NCBI GenBank assembly: GCA_018668095.1
Contig: JABIQF010000263.1
Span: 1 to 21,560, forward strand
DNA: 21,560 bases
Origin: Cellvibrionales bacterium
GTDB taxonomy: Bacteria > Pseudomonadota > Gammaproteobacteria > Pseudomonadales > UBA7434
Direction of reading: 5' to 3'
Shown one piece after another: positions 1 through 8,213 of this stretch (position 1 is its first letter; each line of letters starts with the position of its first letter). Both the position numbers and the translations under genes were made by a program. The notes under the pieces were generated by a model. That model saw nothing but the letters and a program-made list of their open reading frames with translations. It was not told where the DNA came from and ran no database searches.

Positions 1-584
1 ACCATTTCATTAACTTCTTTAAAGCCTAGCTTTCTATAACTTTTTTTAGCCGCTTCATTACCTATAAAATAAGCCACTCTCGCTTTTTCTACACCCGCCT
101 CTCGGCCACATTCAAGTAAATCTTTGAGTAGCTCATGTGTCACTCCCAAACCACGAAATTCCGGCTTTGTAGCAATATATTCAAGCACCCACTCTCGCTC
201 ATAACCCATAGGTAAGCAGCGAGAAAAAACGCCAAAGCCTGCAAGCAAATCAACCTGCTGCTGGTGATTCCAGCCAGCCTCTTCAACGACGTATAACAAA
301 GCCGAAGTAAAGTCTTCGGGTGTCCGCTCTGCAGGAATATAGCCACAAGCTGCAGCGATAGGTGCACCCTTATGTTCTGCAATAACAAAGCCCTCATAAT
401 GTGCAATGCAACGTGGCTCTGCGATAACTAGCTTCGCTAAAAGACCCATTCTTTCTTGCTCTGGGCCAGAAAAAACACGCTCCCATACCGAAGGCTTATC
501 CAAGTGACCGCGCGCAGCGGTTAATATCACCCATGCTAAAAACTCAGCATCTGCTGCTGTTGCATCACGTATTGATATTTCCAT
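1..584 (-). CDS. GNAT-family N-acetyltransferase, 3' end cut by the window edge
   Basis: The reverse strand is open from an ATG at 584 to the window edge: 194 codons without a stop. The product begins MEISIRDATAADAEFL, typical of GNAT N-termini. Near the C-terminus it has the acetyl-CoA-binding motif A as EYIATKPEFRGLGVTHELL, then the late helix/strand pattern YFIGNEAAKKSYRKLGFKEV, where the Asn and the final 'YxKLGF' are characteristic of the fold. It should therefore transfer acetyl from acetyl-CoA to an amine; the substrate cannot be predicted. The gene lies 43 bp downstream of the EPS ATPase on the same strand, with no clear terminator between, so read-through is possible, but a role in EPS is not implied. 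Only a few C-terminal residues are probably missing. Confidence 0.85.
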   Translation of the reverse strand, partial: MEISIRDATAADAEFLAWVILTAARGHLDKPSVWERVFSGPEQERMGLLAKLVIAEPRCIAHYEGFVIAEHKGAPIAAACGYIPAERTPEDFTSALLYVVEEAGWNHQQQVDLLAGFGVFSRCLPMGYEREWVLEYIATKPEFRGLGVTHELLKDLLECGREAGVEKARVAYFIGNEAAKKSYRKLGFKEVNEM

Positions 585-627
585 CAGAACGCTTTCTCAA
601 TCAAGGTTTTACAATAAAGAATAAAAA

Positions 628-1377
628 TTAATTATTAAAAATGATGCCTATTAATTTATCGCTATCAAAATTAGCGATTGATTTTTTTAATTGATCTTTC
701 GTGACCTTGCCATGCGGTACAACCAACACGACGAAGTCACAACAATCAGCCAAGATACGAGCATCGGTGGTTGATCCAACAGGGGGCACATCTAAAATAA
801 CGTAACGATCGGAATAGCGACGACTCAACTCCTCCGTAAACTGTTTCATTCGATAAGAAGTGTAGTACTCAGGGCTTATATCTAATGACTTTCCAATAGG
901 AATTAGACGTAGTCGAGGGATTCCTGTGGCATAGATTATATTTTCGATGGAGACCGTAGGCGATTCTAGAAAATCTGAAAAACCAATATGATCGCCATCT
1001 AATAATTGACTGCTGGCAGGTGAATATAAATTACAATCGACTATAAGAGCCGTTTTACCTTGGTCGAGCGCAATAGATGCGGCAAGATTATTGGCAACAA
1101 AGGTACTCCCGCCCTCTTCACAGACCGAAGTCACCATTAAAGTGAAATTTTTATTCCCTGACTTTTCAATTAACTTGGTACGAATATCACGAAATACATT
1201 GAGAACTCGCTTATCACGCATACGAGGATAGATAAGCTTTTTCTCTTCTAAGTCATCTTCTCCCAGCCGAAAAATATCGGCCATCTCGCGAATTTCTTGT
1301 CGCGACAGCCGATCTTTGACTTCTCGAACATCTACAACGGCTTTAGATGAATCATAGGGTTTATTTTCTTGGCTCAT
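628..1377 (-). CDS. BY-kinase-like polysaccharide biosynthesis ATPase with a degenerate P-loop
   Basis: A 249-residue cytoplasmic protein of the CpsD/CapB/Wzc-kinase (MinD-like) fold, the usual partner of Wzz/GumC chain-length proteins. The N-terminal ~75 residues are charged linker, followed by the nucleotide-binding domain. The P-loop reads TSVCEEGGSTFVANNLA (residues 83-99): the expected GxGK[S/T] is EEGGST, so the catalytic lysine is Gly90 (codon GGG at 1110-1108). Walker A' is kept as ALIVDCN (110-116) and Walker B as YVILDVPP (192-199). There is no C-terminal tyrosine cluster; the protein ends KLIGIIFNN. Normal family members phosphorylate themselves and control polymer length; this one may bind nucleotide poorly or act structurally. 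It starts 3 bp after the chain-length gene stop, with GGAG about 10 bp upstream, so it is co-translated in the EPS operon. Confidence 0.85.
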   Translation of the reverse strand: MSQENKPYDSSKAVVDVREVKDRLSRQEIREMADIFRLGEDDLEEKKLIYPRMRDKRVLNVFRDIRTKLIEKSGNKNFTLMVTSVCEEGGSTFVANNLAASIALDQGKTALIVDCNLYSPASSQLLDGDHIGFSDFLESPTVSIENIIYATGIPRLRLIPIGKSLDISPEYYTSYRMKQFTEELSRRYSDRYVILDVPPVGSTTDARILADCCDFVVLVVPHGKVTKDQLKKSIANFDSDKLIGIIFNN

Positions 1378-1380
1378 ATC

Positions 1381-2895
1381 CTATGAACTCCACAATACAA
1401 AGTAAGCGACAAGACCAAAGTACAAGGAAGCAGCCAGAAAAATAATACTCAAAATAAATTTAATATCATTATCACGCACACGTAATACTGGGTTTGAAAT
1501 CATATGCGGCACCACACCCAAAACCGGTACATCAGTAACATGATGTAAGGTGTCAGGAAAACGAATTCTCGGATCCAGAAAAACATACACTCCCGCTAAG
1601 CCGACAGGGACAATAACGGCCGCTAAACAACCGAGAATCACAAAATGAATAAATCGTAAACCGCTAGGATTTAACGGATATTTTGCAGGCTCTTGAATTT
1701 TATAAGTCACGCCCTGACCTTCAATATCTAAGGTCATTGATAAACGTGCTTTTTCTTTACGGCCTAACAAATCTTCATACAGACGTTTTGTGACATCGTA
1801 ATCACGCGTTAATTCTGATGATTCAGCATTTCTTTCTGCCACACGCTTTGCTCTTGCGTATTCTTGACTAAGCCTTACCTTCATTGACTTCAGTCTTTTT
1901 TCAATGGCATCTTTTTCAACTTGTGCAGCAGCTAATTGAGCGCGAAGCTCATCATAGACAGGGTTTTCATTGCTGCCGACACTATTGGAAACACTTCCAC
2001 TCGATGCGCTAGGGTTTTCGACTGCATCATAAAGGCCTGAAATATGCTGCCGCAAATTAATAACATCGGGGTGGTTATCCGTAAGTGATAACCGTAAATT
2101 ATCCAAACGCGCAACCGCCTCGGCAATTCGCTCTTTATATTCGTCGGCCTTCGCTTTTTTAGTCAGATAACGATCTTCTTTTTTAACTTGAACAACGAGA
2201 GAATCAACACGAGAAGTCGCTTGCTCTAAATCCAATTCAATATCACTAATACTGGTTCGTAAATCTTCAACCTTAGCCGCGACACTGGATTCTGTACCGT
2301 CAAGATTGGTGGCTTTAAACTGTTTTAGTTTTTCTTCGGCAAGCCTTAGCTGTTCTTTATAAGCATTCGATTGTTTTTCTATAAACAAAAATGCCTGCTT
2401 ACTCTCACTACGCTTAGTGGCTGAGCTTTCGCGAATAAAATAATCAACTAAATGAGTAATTACATTATAAGCACGGTCTGGATTAGTATCCGAGAAGCTT
2501 ACACCTATATAATTTTTACCTAGCATAGAAACATTAACATCATCTCTTAAATCAGAGATTTTTTCGGCCTGAGTAGCAGCGTTATCGTTTTCTGATAAAA
2601 AACCTTGTTCGATAATAATTTTTTCCATCGCGCGTTGCGATAACATCAAATCTTTTACGACCTGGCTCTTATCTTCAACTCTTGTTACTTGCGCCTGCCC
2701 TTCTAATAAGGGCTGAATAATATTTTGACTATCGGCATATAGGGTTGTGGAAACCTGATATTTTTCTTGCCATAAATAGCCGAACATTAAAATGGAAAAC
2801 GCGATAGCAATACCAGAAAATAGCGACAAATATTTATGCAGCCATAATTCCTTTAAAATATTCCTTAATAGCTGTAAAACAAATAGTAAATCCAT
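1381..2895 (-). CDS. Wzz/GumC-family polysaccharide chain-length determinant
   Basis: A 504-residue inner-membrane polysaccharide co-polymerase. It has a first membrane helix at about residues 22-41 and a long periplasmic part rich in Glu, Lys, Ala and Gln heptads (about 150-270 and 310-385), which should form the coiled-coil arm of the GNVR type. A proline motif (PAKYPLNPSG) precedes the second helix (415-440). A ~40-residue cytoplasmic segment (441-480) and a third helix (481-501) follow. The length and topology match the chain-length proteins of XrtA-type EPS loci rather than short two-helix Wzz. It would set polymer length with the ATPase encoded just downstream. The start is ATG with AAGGG six bases upstream. 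It lies 33 bp after the export lipoprotein gene in the same operon. Confidence 0.88.
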   Translation of the reverse strand: MDLLFVLQLLRNILKELWLHKYLSLFSGIAIAFSILMFGYLWQEKYQVSTTLYADSQNIIQPLLEGQAQVTRVEDKSQVVKDLMLSQRAMEKIIIEQGFLSENDNAATQAEKISDLRDDVNVSMLGKNYIGVSFSDTNPDRAYNVITHLVDYFIRESSATKRSESKQAFLFIEKQSNAYKEQLRLAEEKLKQFKATNLDGTESSVAAKVEDLRTSISDIELDLEQATSRVDSLVVQVKKEDRYLTKKAKADEYKERIAEAVARLDNLRLSLTDNHPDVINLRQHISGLYDAVENPSASSGSVSNSVGSNENPVYDELRAQLAAAQVEKDAIEKRLKSMKVRLSQEYARAKRVAERNAESSELTRDYDVTKRLYEDLLGRKEKARLSMTLDIEGQGVTYKIQEPAKYPLNPSGLRFIHFVILGCLAAVIVPVGLAGVYVFLDPRIRFPDTLHHVTDVPVLGVVPHMISNPVLRVRDNDIKFILSIIFLAASLYFGLVAYFVLWSS

Positions 2896-2928
2896 TAATT
2901 ACCCTTAAAAAACAACATTAAAATAGCT

Positions 2929-3570
2929 TTAAAAATTTCTTTCGGGAACGGTAATAATATCTGACGGCTGAATCGCATAATTAGTCTCTAACTTCCCTCG
3001 CTCAAAAATATCTTTTAAGCGCACTGTATAAGCCGTAACAATTCCTTCTGCGTTTTTTCTATATAGCAATGCATTATTCTGCGCTGCATAAATCGTGGTG
3101 CCACCGGCGGCAAGCACAACATCTAAAACGGTCATCCCTTTGTTATACGGGATACTGGTAGGTTGATTGACTGCACCTGTAACTCGCACCCTCAATTCAA
3201 ATTCTGCACTGGCAGGGTTAGCTACAATCACTGTTACCTGAGGCGTTCTAATATAATCACTGAGTTTGACAGTGATTGAGTCGCCAAGATCTTCTGCCGT
3301 TAGGCCTCGCGCTTGTATATCACCCACTAAAGGCAGCGTAATCATGCCATCAGGGCGAACCGGCACTTCGGTTGATAACTCAGGGCTTTTCCAAACATCA
3401 ATTCGCAATTGATCACCGGCGCCAATGGTATAAACCGTATCATCGTAAACAATCGCTTCGGGAGGCACGGTACTGATGCTACTAGAGCATGAAGCCAATA
3501 AATAAAAAGCCAATACCAAGCTACCGAAATAATATCGCCGCGCCTTTACTTCTTGCTGATCAAAAAACAT
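2929..3570 (-). CDS. Short OPX-family polysaccharide export lipoprotein (Wza-like)
   Basis: A 213-residue outer-membrane polysaccharide export protein. The signal peptide ends in a lipobox LASC with Cys28, so a lipoprotein is predicted. The Poly_export domain spans about 45-120 (YTIGAGDQLRIDVW, then RPDGMITLPLVGDI), followed by one SLBB-like beta-grasp domain (VRVTGAVNQPTSIPY...VLDVVLAAGG). It stops at IQPSDIITVPERNF, so it lacks the extra SLBB repeat and C-terminal amphipathic helix that let Wza (about 380 residues) cross the outer membrane by itself. Its length matches XrtA-associated export proteins. Start choice: a GTG at 3576 overlaps the upstream stop (GTGA), but the ATG at 3570 has GAGG five bases upstream, so I use the ATG. 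Second gene of the EPS operon. Confidence 0.88.
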   Translation of the reverse strand: MFFDQQEVKARRYYFGSLVLAFYLLASCSSSISTVPPEAIVYDDTVYTIGAGDQLRIDVWKSPELSTEVPVRPDGMITLPLVGDIQARGLTAEDLGDSITVKLSDYIRTPQVTVIVANPASAEFELRVRVTGAVNQPTSIPYNKGMTVLDVVLAAGGTTIYAAQNNALLYRKNAEGIVTAYTVRLKDIFERGKLETNYAIQPSDIITVPERNF

Positions 3571-3572
3571 TG

Positions 3573-4982
3573 TCACCTCACTCCTGTGCCGAGTAATATC
3601 ACTTGAACGGTTTGCACCATAATCACTAAGTCCAATAACAAACTACGATTTTTCACGTAGTAAAGGTCGTATCTTAATTTCTCTGCGGCATCTGCTACCG
3701 AGGCACCATAGGGATAATTTAGCTGCGCCCAACCCATTAATCCTGGTTTAACGCGATGCCGCTCAGGATAAAATGCTAACTGCGTATTTAAATCGTCGAC
3801 AAACTCTGGTCGCTCTGGCCTTGGCCCAACAATACTCATGTCACCCACTAAAACGTTATAAAGTTGCGGCAATTCATCTATACGCGTATTGCGAAGAAAC
3901 GCTCCCACTTTGGTAACTCGATTATCATTAGCGCCTGCCCATATGGCCTTGCCTTGAATTTCTGCATCGGTGCGCATGCTCCGAAATTTATAAATTTCAA
4001 ACGGCAAACCGTTTAAGCCGACTCTCACTTGCTTATAGATAATGGGGCGACCTGTCTCGATAAGCGTTGCTAGCGCCGCGACCATCATTAATGGCCAAGT
4101 CAGCAGTGCGATAGATATGACAACAAATATGTCAAATCCTCGCTTAATCCAATCCCAGACAACGCTATTCGTAAAGCCTGAAGCAAAAACCATCCAGCCC
4201 AAGCGCATTTCACTGATTTCTAGAATGCCCAACTCGCGCTCATAAAAAGTCACCGCTTCGACCACATGGATGCCAAGTAGTTTGCAATCAAGTAGCTCAT
4301 CGAGTGGAAATACCACTCCTTCGCGTGTTCTTCTCTCATCCAAAGCCACGACAATCTCGTTAGCATCGTAATGCTGCGCAATATCCACTAGCGATTGGGT
4401 ATGCGAGCACACTCGCCCTTCTACTAACGTTTCTTCAACAGTATTGGTTTTCACATAACCGACAATGGTTGCAACGCCTCTATGGCTTGCCAATACGCGC
4501 TCCTCCAATTGTCTAGCGCGCTTACCCGTACCTAGCACTAAAACGCGCGAACTCAGCGATTCACTACTGACTAACCTAAAAAATAACCAACGGACAGGTG
4601 GCACAATGACCAGAGAGATAACAACGGAATAAGCCAATACGCCATGTCCCATCTCAAGAAAAGGCGCTAGATAATAAAGAATGGTGAGTGCTGCACAGCC
4701 CAACAAACAATAACTCGCTACCGTGCGAACGATCATGGCAACAGTGCCTTCACGATAACTGGTGCTATAAACACCCATCGCCATAGTGCTGGCCAGCAAA
4801 ATACCGGCATACACCAAGGCGCTCGCCATAAGAGTTGAGTCATAGCTAACCACCAAACCCCAATAACGAGACCGGAGCTCATTCCCTACCACGGCAGAAC
4901 AAAGCAATAAAAATAGCTCAATTGCGCCGAGCAAAAGAAAGGGGGACGGGATATAATGACGAAAAATTCGAACGTGTGACAA
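3573..4982 (-). CDS. Polyprenyl-phosphate sugar-phosphate transferase starting EPS synthesis (WcaJ/TIGR03013-like)
   Basis: A 469-residue membrane enzyme that should load the first sugar-1-phosphate from a UDP-sugar onto undecaprenyl phosphate. The N-terminal half has four hydrophobic segments (about 13-33, 48-70, 84-106, 113-134) and a Rossmann-like domain (VLVLGTGKRARQLEE). The C-terminal half is the bacterial sugar transferase domain: KRGFDIFVV with its membrane helix, QVRVGLNGLPFEIYKFRSM, RIDELPQLYNVL, GDMSIVGPRPERPEF and HRVKPGLMGWAQLNYPYG. The opening RIFRHYIPSPFLLL resembles the XrtA/PEP-CTERM transferases (TIGR03013). The start is TTG at 4982 with AGGG eight bases upstream; no in-frame ATG or GTG precedes it before a stop. 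First gene of the four-gene operon, divergent from pgi. Confidence 0.9.
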   Translation of the reverse strand: MSHVRIFRHYIPSPFLLLGAIELFLLLCSAVVGNELRSRYWGLVVSYDSTLMASALVYAGILLASTMAMGVYSTSYREGTVAMIVRTVASYCLLGCAALTILYYLAPFLEMGHGVLAYSVVISLVIVPPVRWLFFRLVSSESLSSRVLVLGTGKRARQLEERVLASHRGVATIVGYVKTNTVEETLVEGRVCSHTQSLVDIAQHYDANEIVVALDERRTREGVVFPLDELLDCKLLGIHVVEAVTFYERELGILEISEMRLGWMVFASGFTNSVVWDWIKRGFDIFVVISIALLTWPLMMVAALATLIETGRPIIYKQVRVGLNGLPFEIYKFRSMRTDAEIQGKAIWAGANDNRVTKVGAFLRNTRIDELPQLYNVLVGDMSIVGPRPERPEFVDDLNTQLAFYPERHRVKPGLMGWAQLNYPYGASVADAAEKLRYDLYYVKNRSLLLDLVIMVQTVQVILLGTGVR

Positions 4983-5039
4983 TATGCTTACCCTGCAACC
5001 AGTTTGCGCTTGATCCTGAATAGACCTTGATTAAGTCCA

Positions 5040-5062
5040 TTGATGTGACCATCTCACATCAA
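5040..5062. promoter_or_regulatory. 23-bp palindrome in the divergent EPS/pgi intergenic region, probable operator
   Basis: TTGATGTGA-CCATC-TCACATCAA: perfect 9-bp arms around a 5-bp spacer, centred at 5051. It sits about 70 bp upstream of the EPS operon start and about 82 bp upstream of the preferred pgi start. It contains TGTGA and TCACA, the half-sites of CRP, but CRP needs 6 bp between them and here there are 5. A dimeric GntR-type or other regulator is possible. There is no following T-run on either strand, so a terminator is unlikely. Confidence 0.55.
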
Positions 5063-5132
5063 AAAAGTAGCATTTAGAGTGCACAATCCAGTAAATAATT
5101 CCTTAGCAACTGATTTTAGATGTGAAAATATA

Positions 5133-6749
5133 ATGAGAAATGTAAAAGCAAGCCCGACCAACACTCCCCATTGGCAAAAACTCGCTAAACTTCATGCCCA
5201 ATACCAATCGCAATCTATTGAGCAGCTCAATGATTTGTCCGCCAATGGCGGACAATGTATCGATGCCGCAGGTCTATCGGTTGATCTTTCCCGCAATTTT
5301 GTTAATCAAGTGATTGTTGATGAATTGGTAGCGCTGGCTAAAACCCAAGGTATGCCAGAAAAGATTAACCAGCTTATTGCCGGTGAAGAAGTCAATAATA
5401 CGGAAGCGCGGGCTGCTCATCATACTGCCTTACGCCTTCCCGATAGCGCACAAACTCGCGCTGACGTTGGCGAAACACAGCAAAAAATTAAAGCGCTTGC
5501 GGACAACCTTCGAAATAAAAGTTGGCGTGGCAGCAATGATACTGAGATTACCGACGTGGTGAATATCGGCATTGGCGGCTCCGATCTTGGTCCTAGAATG
5601 ACCTGTAATGCACTTAGCAGCATGACAACTGATGGGCCAAAAGTTCATTTTGTCGCGAACATAGACCCCCGTGATCTTGAAACGGTATTGCAAGGCTTAA
5701 AACCAGCAAGCACGCTTATTCTTATTTCGTCAAAATCATTTAATACCACCGAAACGCTAGAGAATGCGCTCTCAGCGAGACGCTGGTTATTAGAAGCGAT
5801 TCCACAAAGCGATTTGAGTAAACACGTTATTGCCGTGTCTTCGAATGTTGAAAAAGCCGTGGCCTTTGGTGTCGATGCCGACAATATTTTACCGATGTGG
5901 GACTGGGTTGGCGGTCGCTATTCATTATGGTCGGCCATTGGCTTACCCATTGCTATTGCGATTGGCTACGAAGGTTTTAGAGAGTTATTGGATGGCGCAC
6001 ATGCCATGGACGAGCATTTTGCAACAGCACCGGTCGAAAACAACCTGCCCTGCTTACTCGCTTTATTAGAAGTGTGGTATGTCAATTTCTGCAATGCACA
6101 CAGCTCGGCAGTATTGCCTTACAGTCATGAACTCGGCTTGTTCCCTGATTACCTGCAACAGTTAACAATGGAGAGTAACGGTAAACAGGTACATAAGGAT
6201 GGCAGTCCTGTATTAAGCCGCACATGCCCTACCATTTGGGGCAGCGCCGGTACTATTGGCCAGCATTCTTTCCATCAATTATTGCATCAAGGCACAGAGT
6301 TAATTCCCGTTGATTTTATCTTACCGCTGCATAGCCATTCGGATGAGCACAGCAAGCAAGCGCACTTAGTGGCTAATTGTCTGGCACAAAGTAAGGCATT
6401 AACCGAAGGGAAAAGTGAAGCTTCAGCAACACAAGAACTTGCTGGCAGTGGTTTATCGGATGCGGCAATTGCAGAATTAGCATCACATAAAGCCAGCCCG
6501 GGTAATCGACCGAACACGATTATTGCCATGGATAAATTAACGCCCAGCAACCTAGGAGCGCTCGTCGCACTTTATGAACATAAAGTTTACGCAGCCAGTG
6601 TTGTTTGGGATATTAATGCGTTTGATCAGTGGGGCGTGGAGCTAGGAAAACAATTGAGTACGCCTATCTTTGCCGCACTTACCGGAGATGATTCGGCAAG
6701 CACGGACAAGACAACGGCATTTTGGATTAAGCGCTTTACTCAACAATAA
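5133..6749 (+). CDS. pgi: Glucose-6-phosphate isomerase
   Basis: Cytoplasmic enzyme interconverting glucose-6-phosphate and fructose-6-phosphate. From the ATG at 5133 it is 538 residues (E. coli 549). Both family signatures are present: WDWVGGRYSLWSAIG and VVWDINAFDQWGVELGK, with the catalytic Lys in the second. The catalytic Glu lies in TMESNGKQVHKDG and the catalytic His in GQHSFHQLLHQG. The reading frame extends upstream to a GTG at 5079, adding 18 residues. I prefer 5133 because MRNVKASPTNTPHWQKL aligns with the usual PGI N-terminus, but neither start has a strong ribosome site. Placed divergent from the EPS operon, it links glycolysis to sugar-nucleotide supply: fructose-6-phosphate feeds the ManC isomerase domain, glucose-6-phosphate feeds GalU after a mutase step. 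Confidence 0.95.
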   Translation: MRNVKASPTNTPHWQKLAKLHAQYQSQSIEQLNDLSANGGQCIDAAGLSVDLSRNFVNQVIVDELVALAKTQGMPEKINQLIAGEEVNNTEARAAHHTALRLPDSAQTRADVGETQQKIKALADNLRNKSWRGSNDTEITDVVNIGIGGSDLGPRMTCNALSSMTTDGPKVHFVANIDPRDLETVLQGLKPASTLILISSKSFNTTETLENALSARRWLLEAIPQSDLSKHVIAVSSNVEKAVAFGVDADNILPMWDWVGGRYSLWSAIGLPIAIAIGYEGFRELLDGAHAMDEHFATAPVENNLPCLLALLEVWYVNFCNAHSSAVLPYSHELGLFPDYLQQLTMESNGKQVHKDGSPVLSRTCPTIWGSAGTIGQHSFHQLLHQGTELIPVDFILPLHSHSDEHSKQAHLVANCLAQSKALTEGKSEASATQELAGSGLSDAAIAELASHKASPGNRPNTIIAMDKLTPSNLGALVALYEHKVYAASVVWDINAFDQWGVELGKQLSTPIFAALTGDDSASTDKTTAFWIKRFTQQ

Positions 6750-6762
6750 AGCGCTCATCAAT

Positions 6763-6818
6763 AAAGTACTATCAAAAAAGTACTATTAAAAAAGTACTAG
6801 CAAAAAAGCACTATCAAA
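6763..6818. repeat. Tandem array, four 14-bp units between pgi and manB
   Basis: Four consecutive 14-bp units: AAAGTACTATCAAA, AAAGTACTATTAAA, AAAGTACTAGCAAA, AAAGCACTATCAAA. A more diverged copy precedes them (AAAGCGCTCATCAAT from 6748), and decayed ones follow (AGTGCTTCCGAAA, ACGCACTAG). Each unit carries a small palindromic core (AGTACT). The array fills the gap between the convergent pgi and manB stops. Confidence 0.85.
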
Positions 6819-6825
6819 AGTGCTT
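6802..6825 (-). terminator. Rho-independent terminator of manB, built from the repeat array
   Basis: On the minus strand AAGCACT-TTTGAT-AGTGCTT forms a perfect 7-bp stem with a 6-base loop, followed by a T-run (TTTTTT, continuing TTTTGC). It lies 12 bp after the manB stop. The stem is made from one repeat unit and the inverted start of the next. Confidence 0.6.
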
Positions 6826-6836
6826 CCGAAAACGCA

Positions 6837-8180
6837 CTAGCCGATGCGGGCGAGTAACTCTTCAGTTTTCGCCTGCATCAATGCTGCATCACCACGTGAT
6901 TCAACATTCAGTCGTAACAACGGCTCTGTATTCGACATACGGACGTTAAAACGCCAGCCATCAAAATTCATACTTAAGCCATCAGTGTGATCAATATCTA
7001 CCGCTTGATCTTTATAGTGCGCAAGAATATCGGCAATGATGCCTTCTGGATTATTGACGGTGCGATTAATTTCGCCGCTCACAGGGTAGCGTTCAATCAT
7101 TTCGCTAACCAATGCTGACAATGGCTGACCTTTCTTGACGACTAACTCAGCAATCAATAACCACGGAATCATACCGCTGTCGCAATAGGCGAAATCACGG
7201 AAGTAATGGTGAGCACTCATTTCGCCCCCATAAACCGCGTCTTCTAATCGCATGCGCTCTTTAATAAAAGCGTGACCAGTTTTACTCATAACGGCCGTAC
7301 CACCTAAATCAGTGACAATGGCCTGAGTATTCCAAGTTAAGCGTGGATCATGAACAACAGCCTGACCCGATTGCTTTTGCAAAAAGGCTTCAGCTAATAA
7401 GCCAACGATGTAATAGCCTTCAATGTAAGTACCTTTTTCATCAAAGAAGAAACAACGATCAAAATCACCATCCCAAGCAATACCAAAGTCAGCACCCTTT
7501 TCTATTACGGCATCAATAGTCACTTGACGATTTTCAACCAACAAAGGATTAGGAATACCGTTAGGGAAATGACCATCAGGATTGTTATGAATTTTAGTAA
7601 AGTTAAGCGGCAGTAAAGGTTCTAATGCATCGATAACTATACCTGCACCACCATTACCGGCGTTGCAGACAATATTTAAACCAGCAAGACTAGCAACATC
7701 AATATAACCCAGTAAATGTTGTAAATAATCGTCACGACTATCTAAAGTACTCACGCTACCCTTTGCATCGACTTCTTTAAAGTCGCCGGCTTCAGCCATC
7801 GCTTTAATATCAAATAAACCCGTGTCGCCGCTAATAGGTTTGCTGCCGCGCTTAACGAGCTTCATGCCATTGTAATCAATTGGATTATGACTGGCGGTAA
7901 CTACAATGCCGCCATCGACATCATTATTAAATGTCGCAAAATAAATTTCTTCAGTGCCCACTAAACCAATGTCTAATACATCAGCGCCAGCATCAGTAAT
8001 ACCTTTAGCCACAGCGGCAGAAATAGAAGGACTGGTTAAGCGGATATCATGACCAAGACAGACTTTCTTTGCGTTTAAATGTTCGGTGAATGCGCGACCA
8101 ATACGGTAAGCAATTTCTTCATTTAATTGATCAGGTACACGGCCTCGAATATCGTAGGCCTTAAAACAACTATATTCCAT
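6837..8180 (-). CDS. manB: Phosphomannomutase (ManB/CpsG type)
   Basis: A 447-residue alpha-D-phosphohexomutase, converting mannose-6-phosphate to mannose-1-phosphate. Signatures in order: opening CFKAYDIRGRVPDQLNEEIA, active-site phosphoserine loop TASHNP (Ser97), metal loop DGDFDR (237-242), sugar-specificity loop GGEMSAHHYF, and C-terminal phosphate-binding RMSNTEPLLRLN. The close match of TEEIYFATF and DYNGMKLV to enterobacterial ManB/CpsG suggests mannose preference. However, bifunctional mutases such as AlgC also make glucose-1-phosphate, and no separate glucomutase is seen here. It sits downstream of galU and manC on the same strand, 92 bp after galU with a hairpin between. It supplies ManC, which turns mannose-1-phosphate into GDP-mannose. 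Confidence 0.93.
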   Translation of the reverse strand: MEYSCFKAYDIRGRVPDQLNEEIAYRIGRAFTEHLNAKKVCLGHDIRLTSPSISAAVAKGITDAGADVLDIGLVGTEEIYFATFNNDVDGGIVVTASHNPIDYNGMKLVKRGSKPISGDTGLFDIKAMAEAGDFKEVDAKGSVSTLDSRDDYLQHLLGYIDVASLAGLNIVCNAGNGGAGIVIDALEPLLPLNFTKIHNNPDGHFPNGIPNPLLVENRQVTIDAVIEKGADFGIAWDGDFDRCFFFDEKGTYIEGYYIVGLLAEAFLQKQSGQAVVHDPRLTWNTQAIVTDLGGTAVMSKTGHAFIKERMRLEDAVYGGEMSAHHYFRDFAYCDSGMIPWLLIAELVVKKGQPLSALVSEMIERYPVSGEINRTVNNPEGIIADILAHYKDQAVDIDHTDGLSMNFDGWRFNVRMSNTEPLLRLNVESRGDAALMQAKTEELLARIG

Positions 8181-8213
8181 TACTACTCTCTGTTATTTGA
8201 TTATTAGTGATAA

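Noticed and set aside
140..406. 88-codon minus-strand frame
   Set aside because: It overlaps the GNAT gene in another frame; the GNAT frame has clear family motifs.
5044..5058. CRP site TGTGA...TCACA
   Set aside because: The spacer is 5 bp, not the 6 bp CRP requires; kept only as an unidentified palindrome.
4983..5078. Sigma54 -24/-12 site for the EPS operon, as in XrtA systems
   Set aside because: No GG/GC pair with correct spacing is visible upstream of the transferase.
5079..5132. 18-residue N-terminal extension of pgi from a GTG
   Set aside because: It adds residues not typical of PGI and has no better ribosome site than the ATG at 5133, though not excluded.
6763..6840. CRISPR-like array
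   Set aside because: Units are 14 bp in direct contact without spacers, and no cas genes are present.
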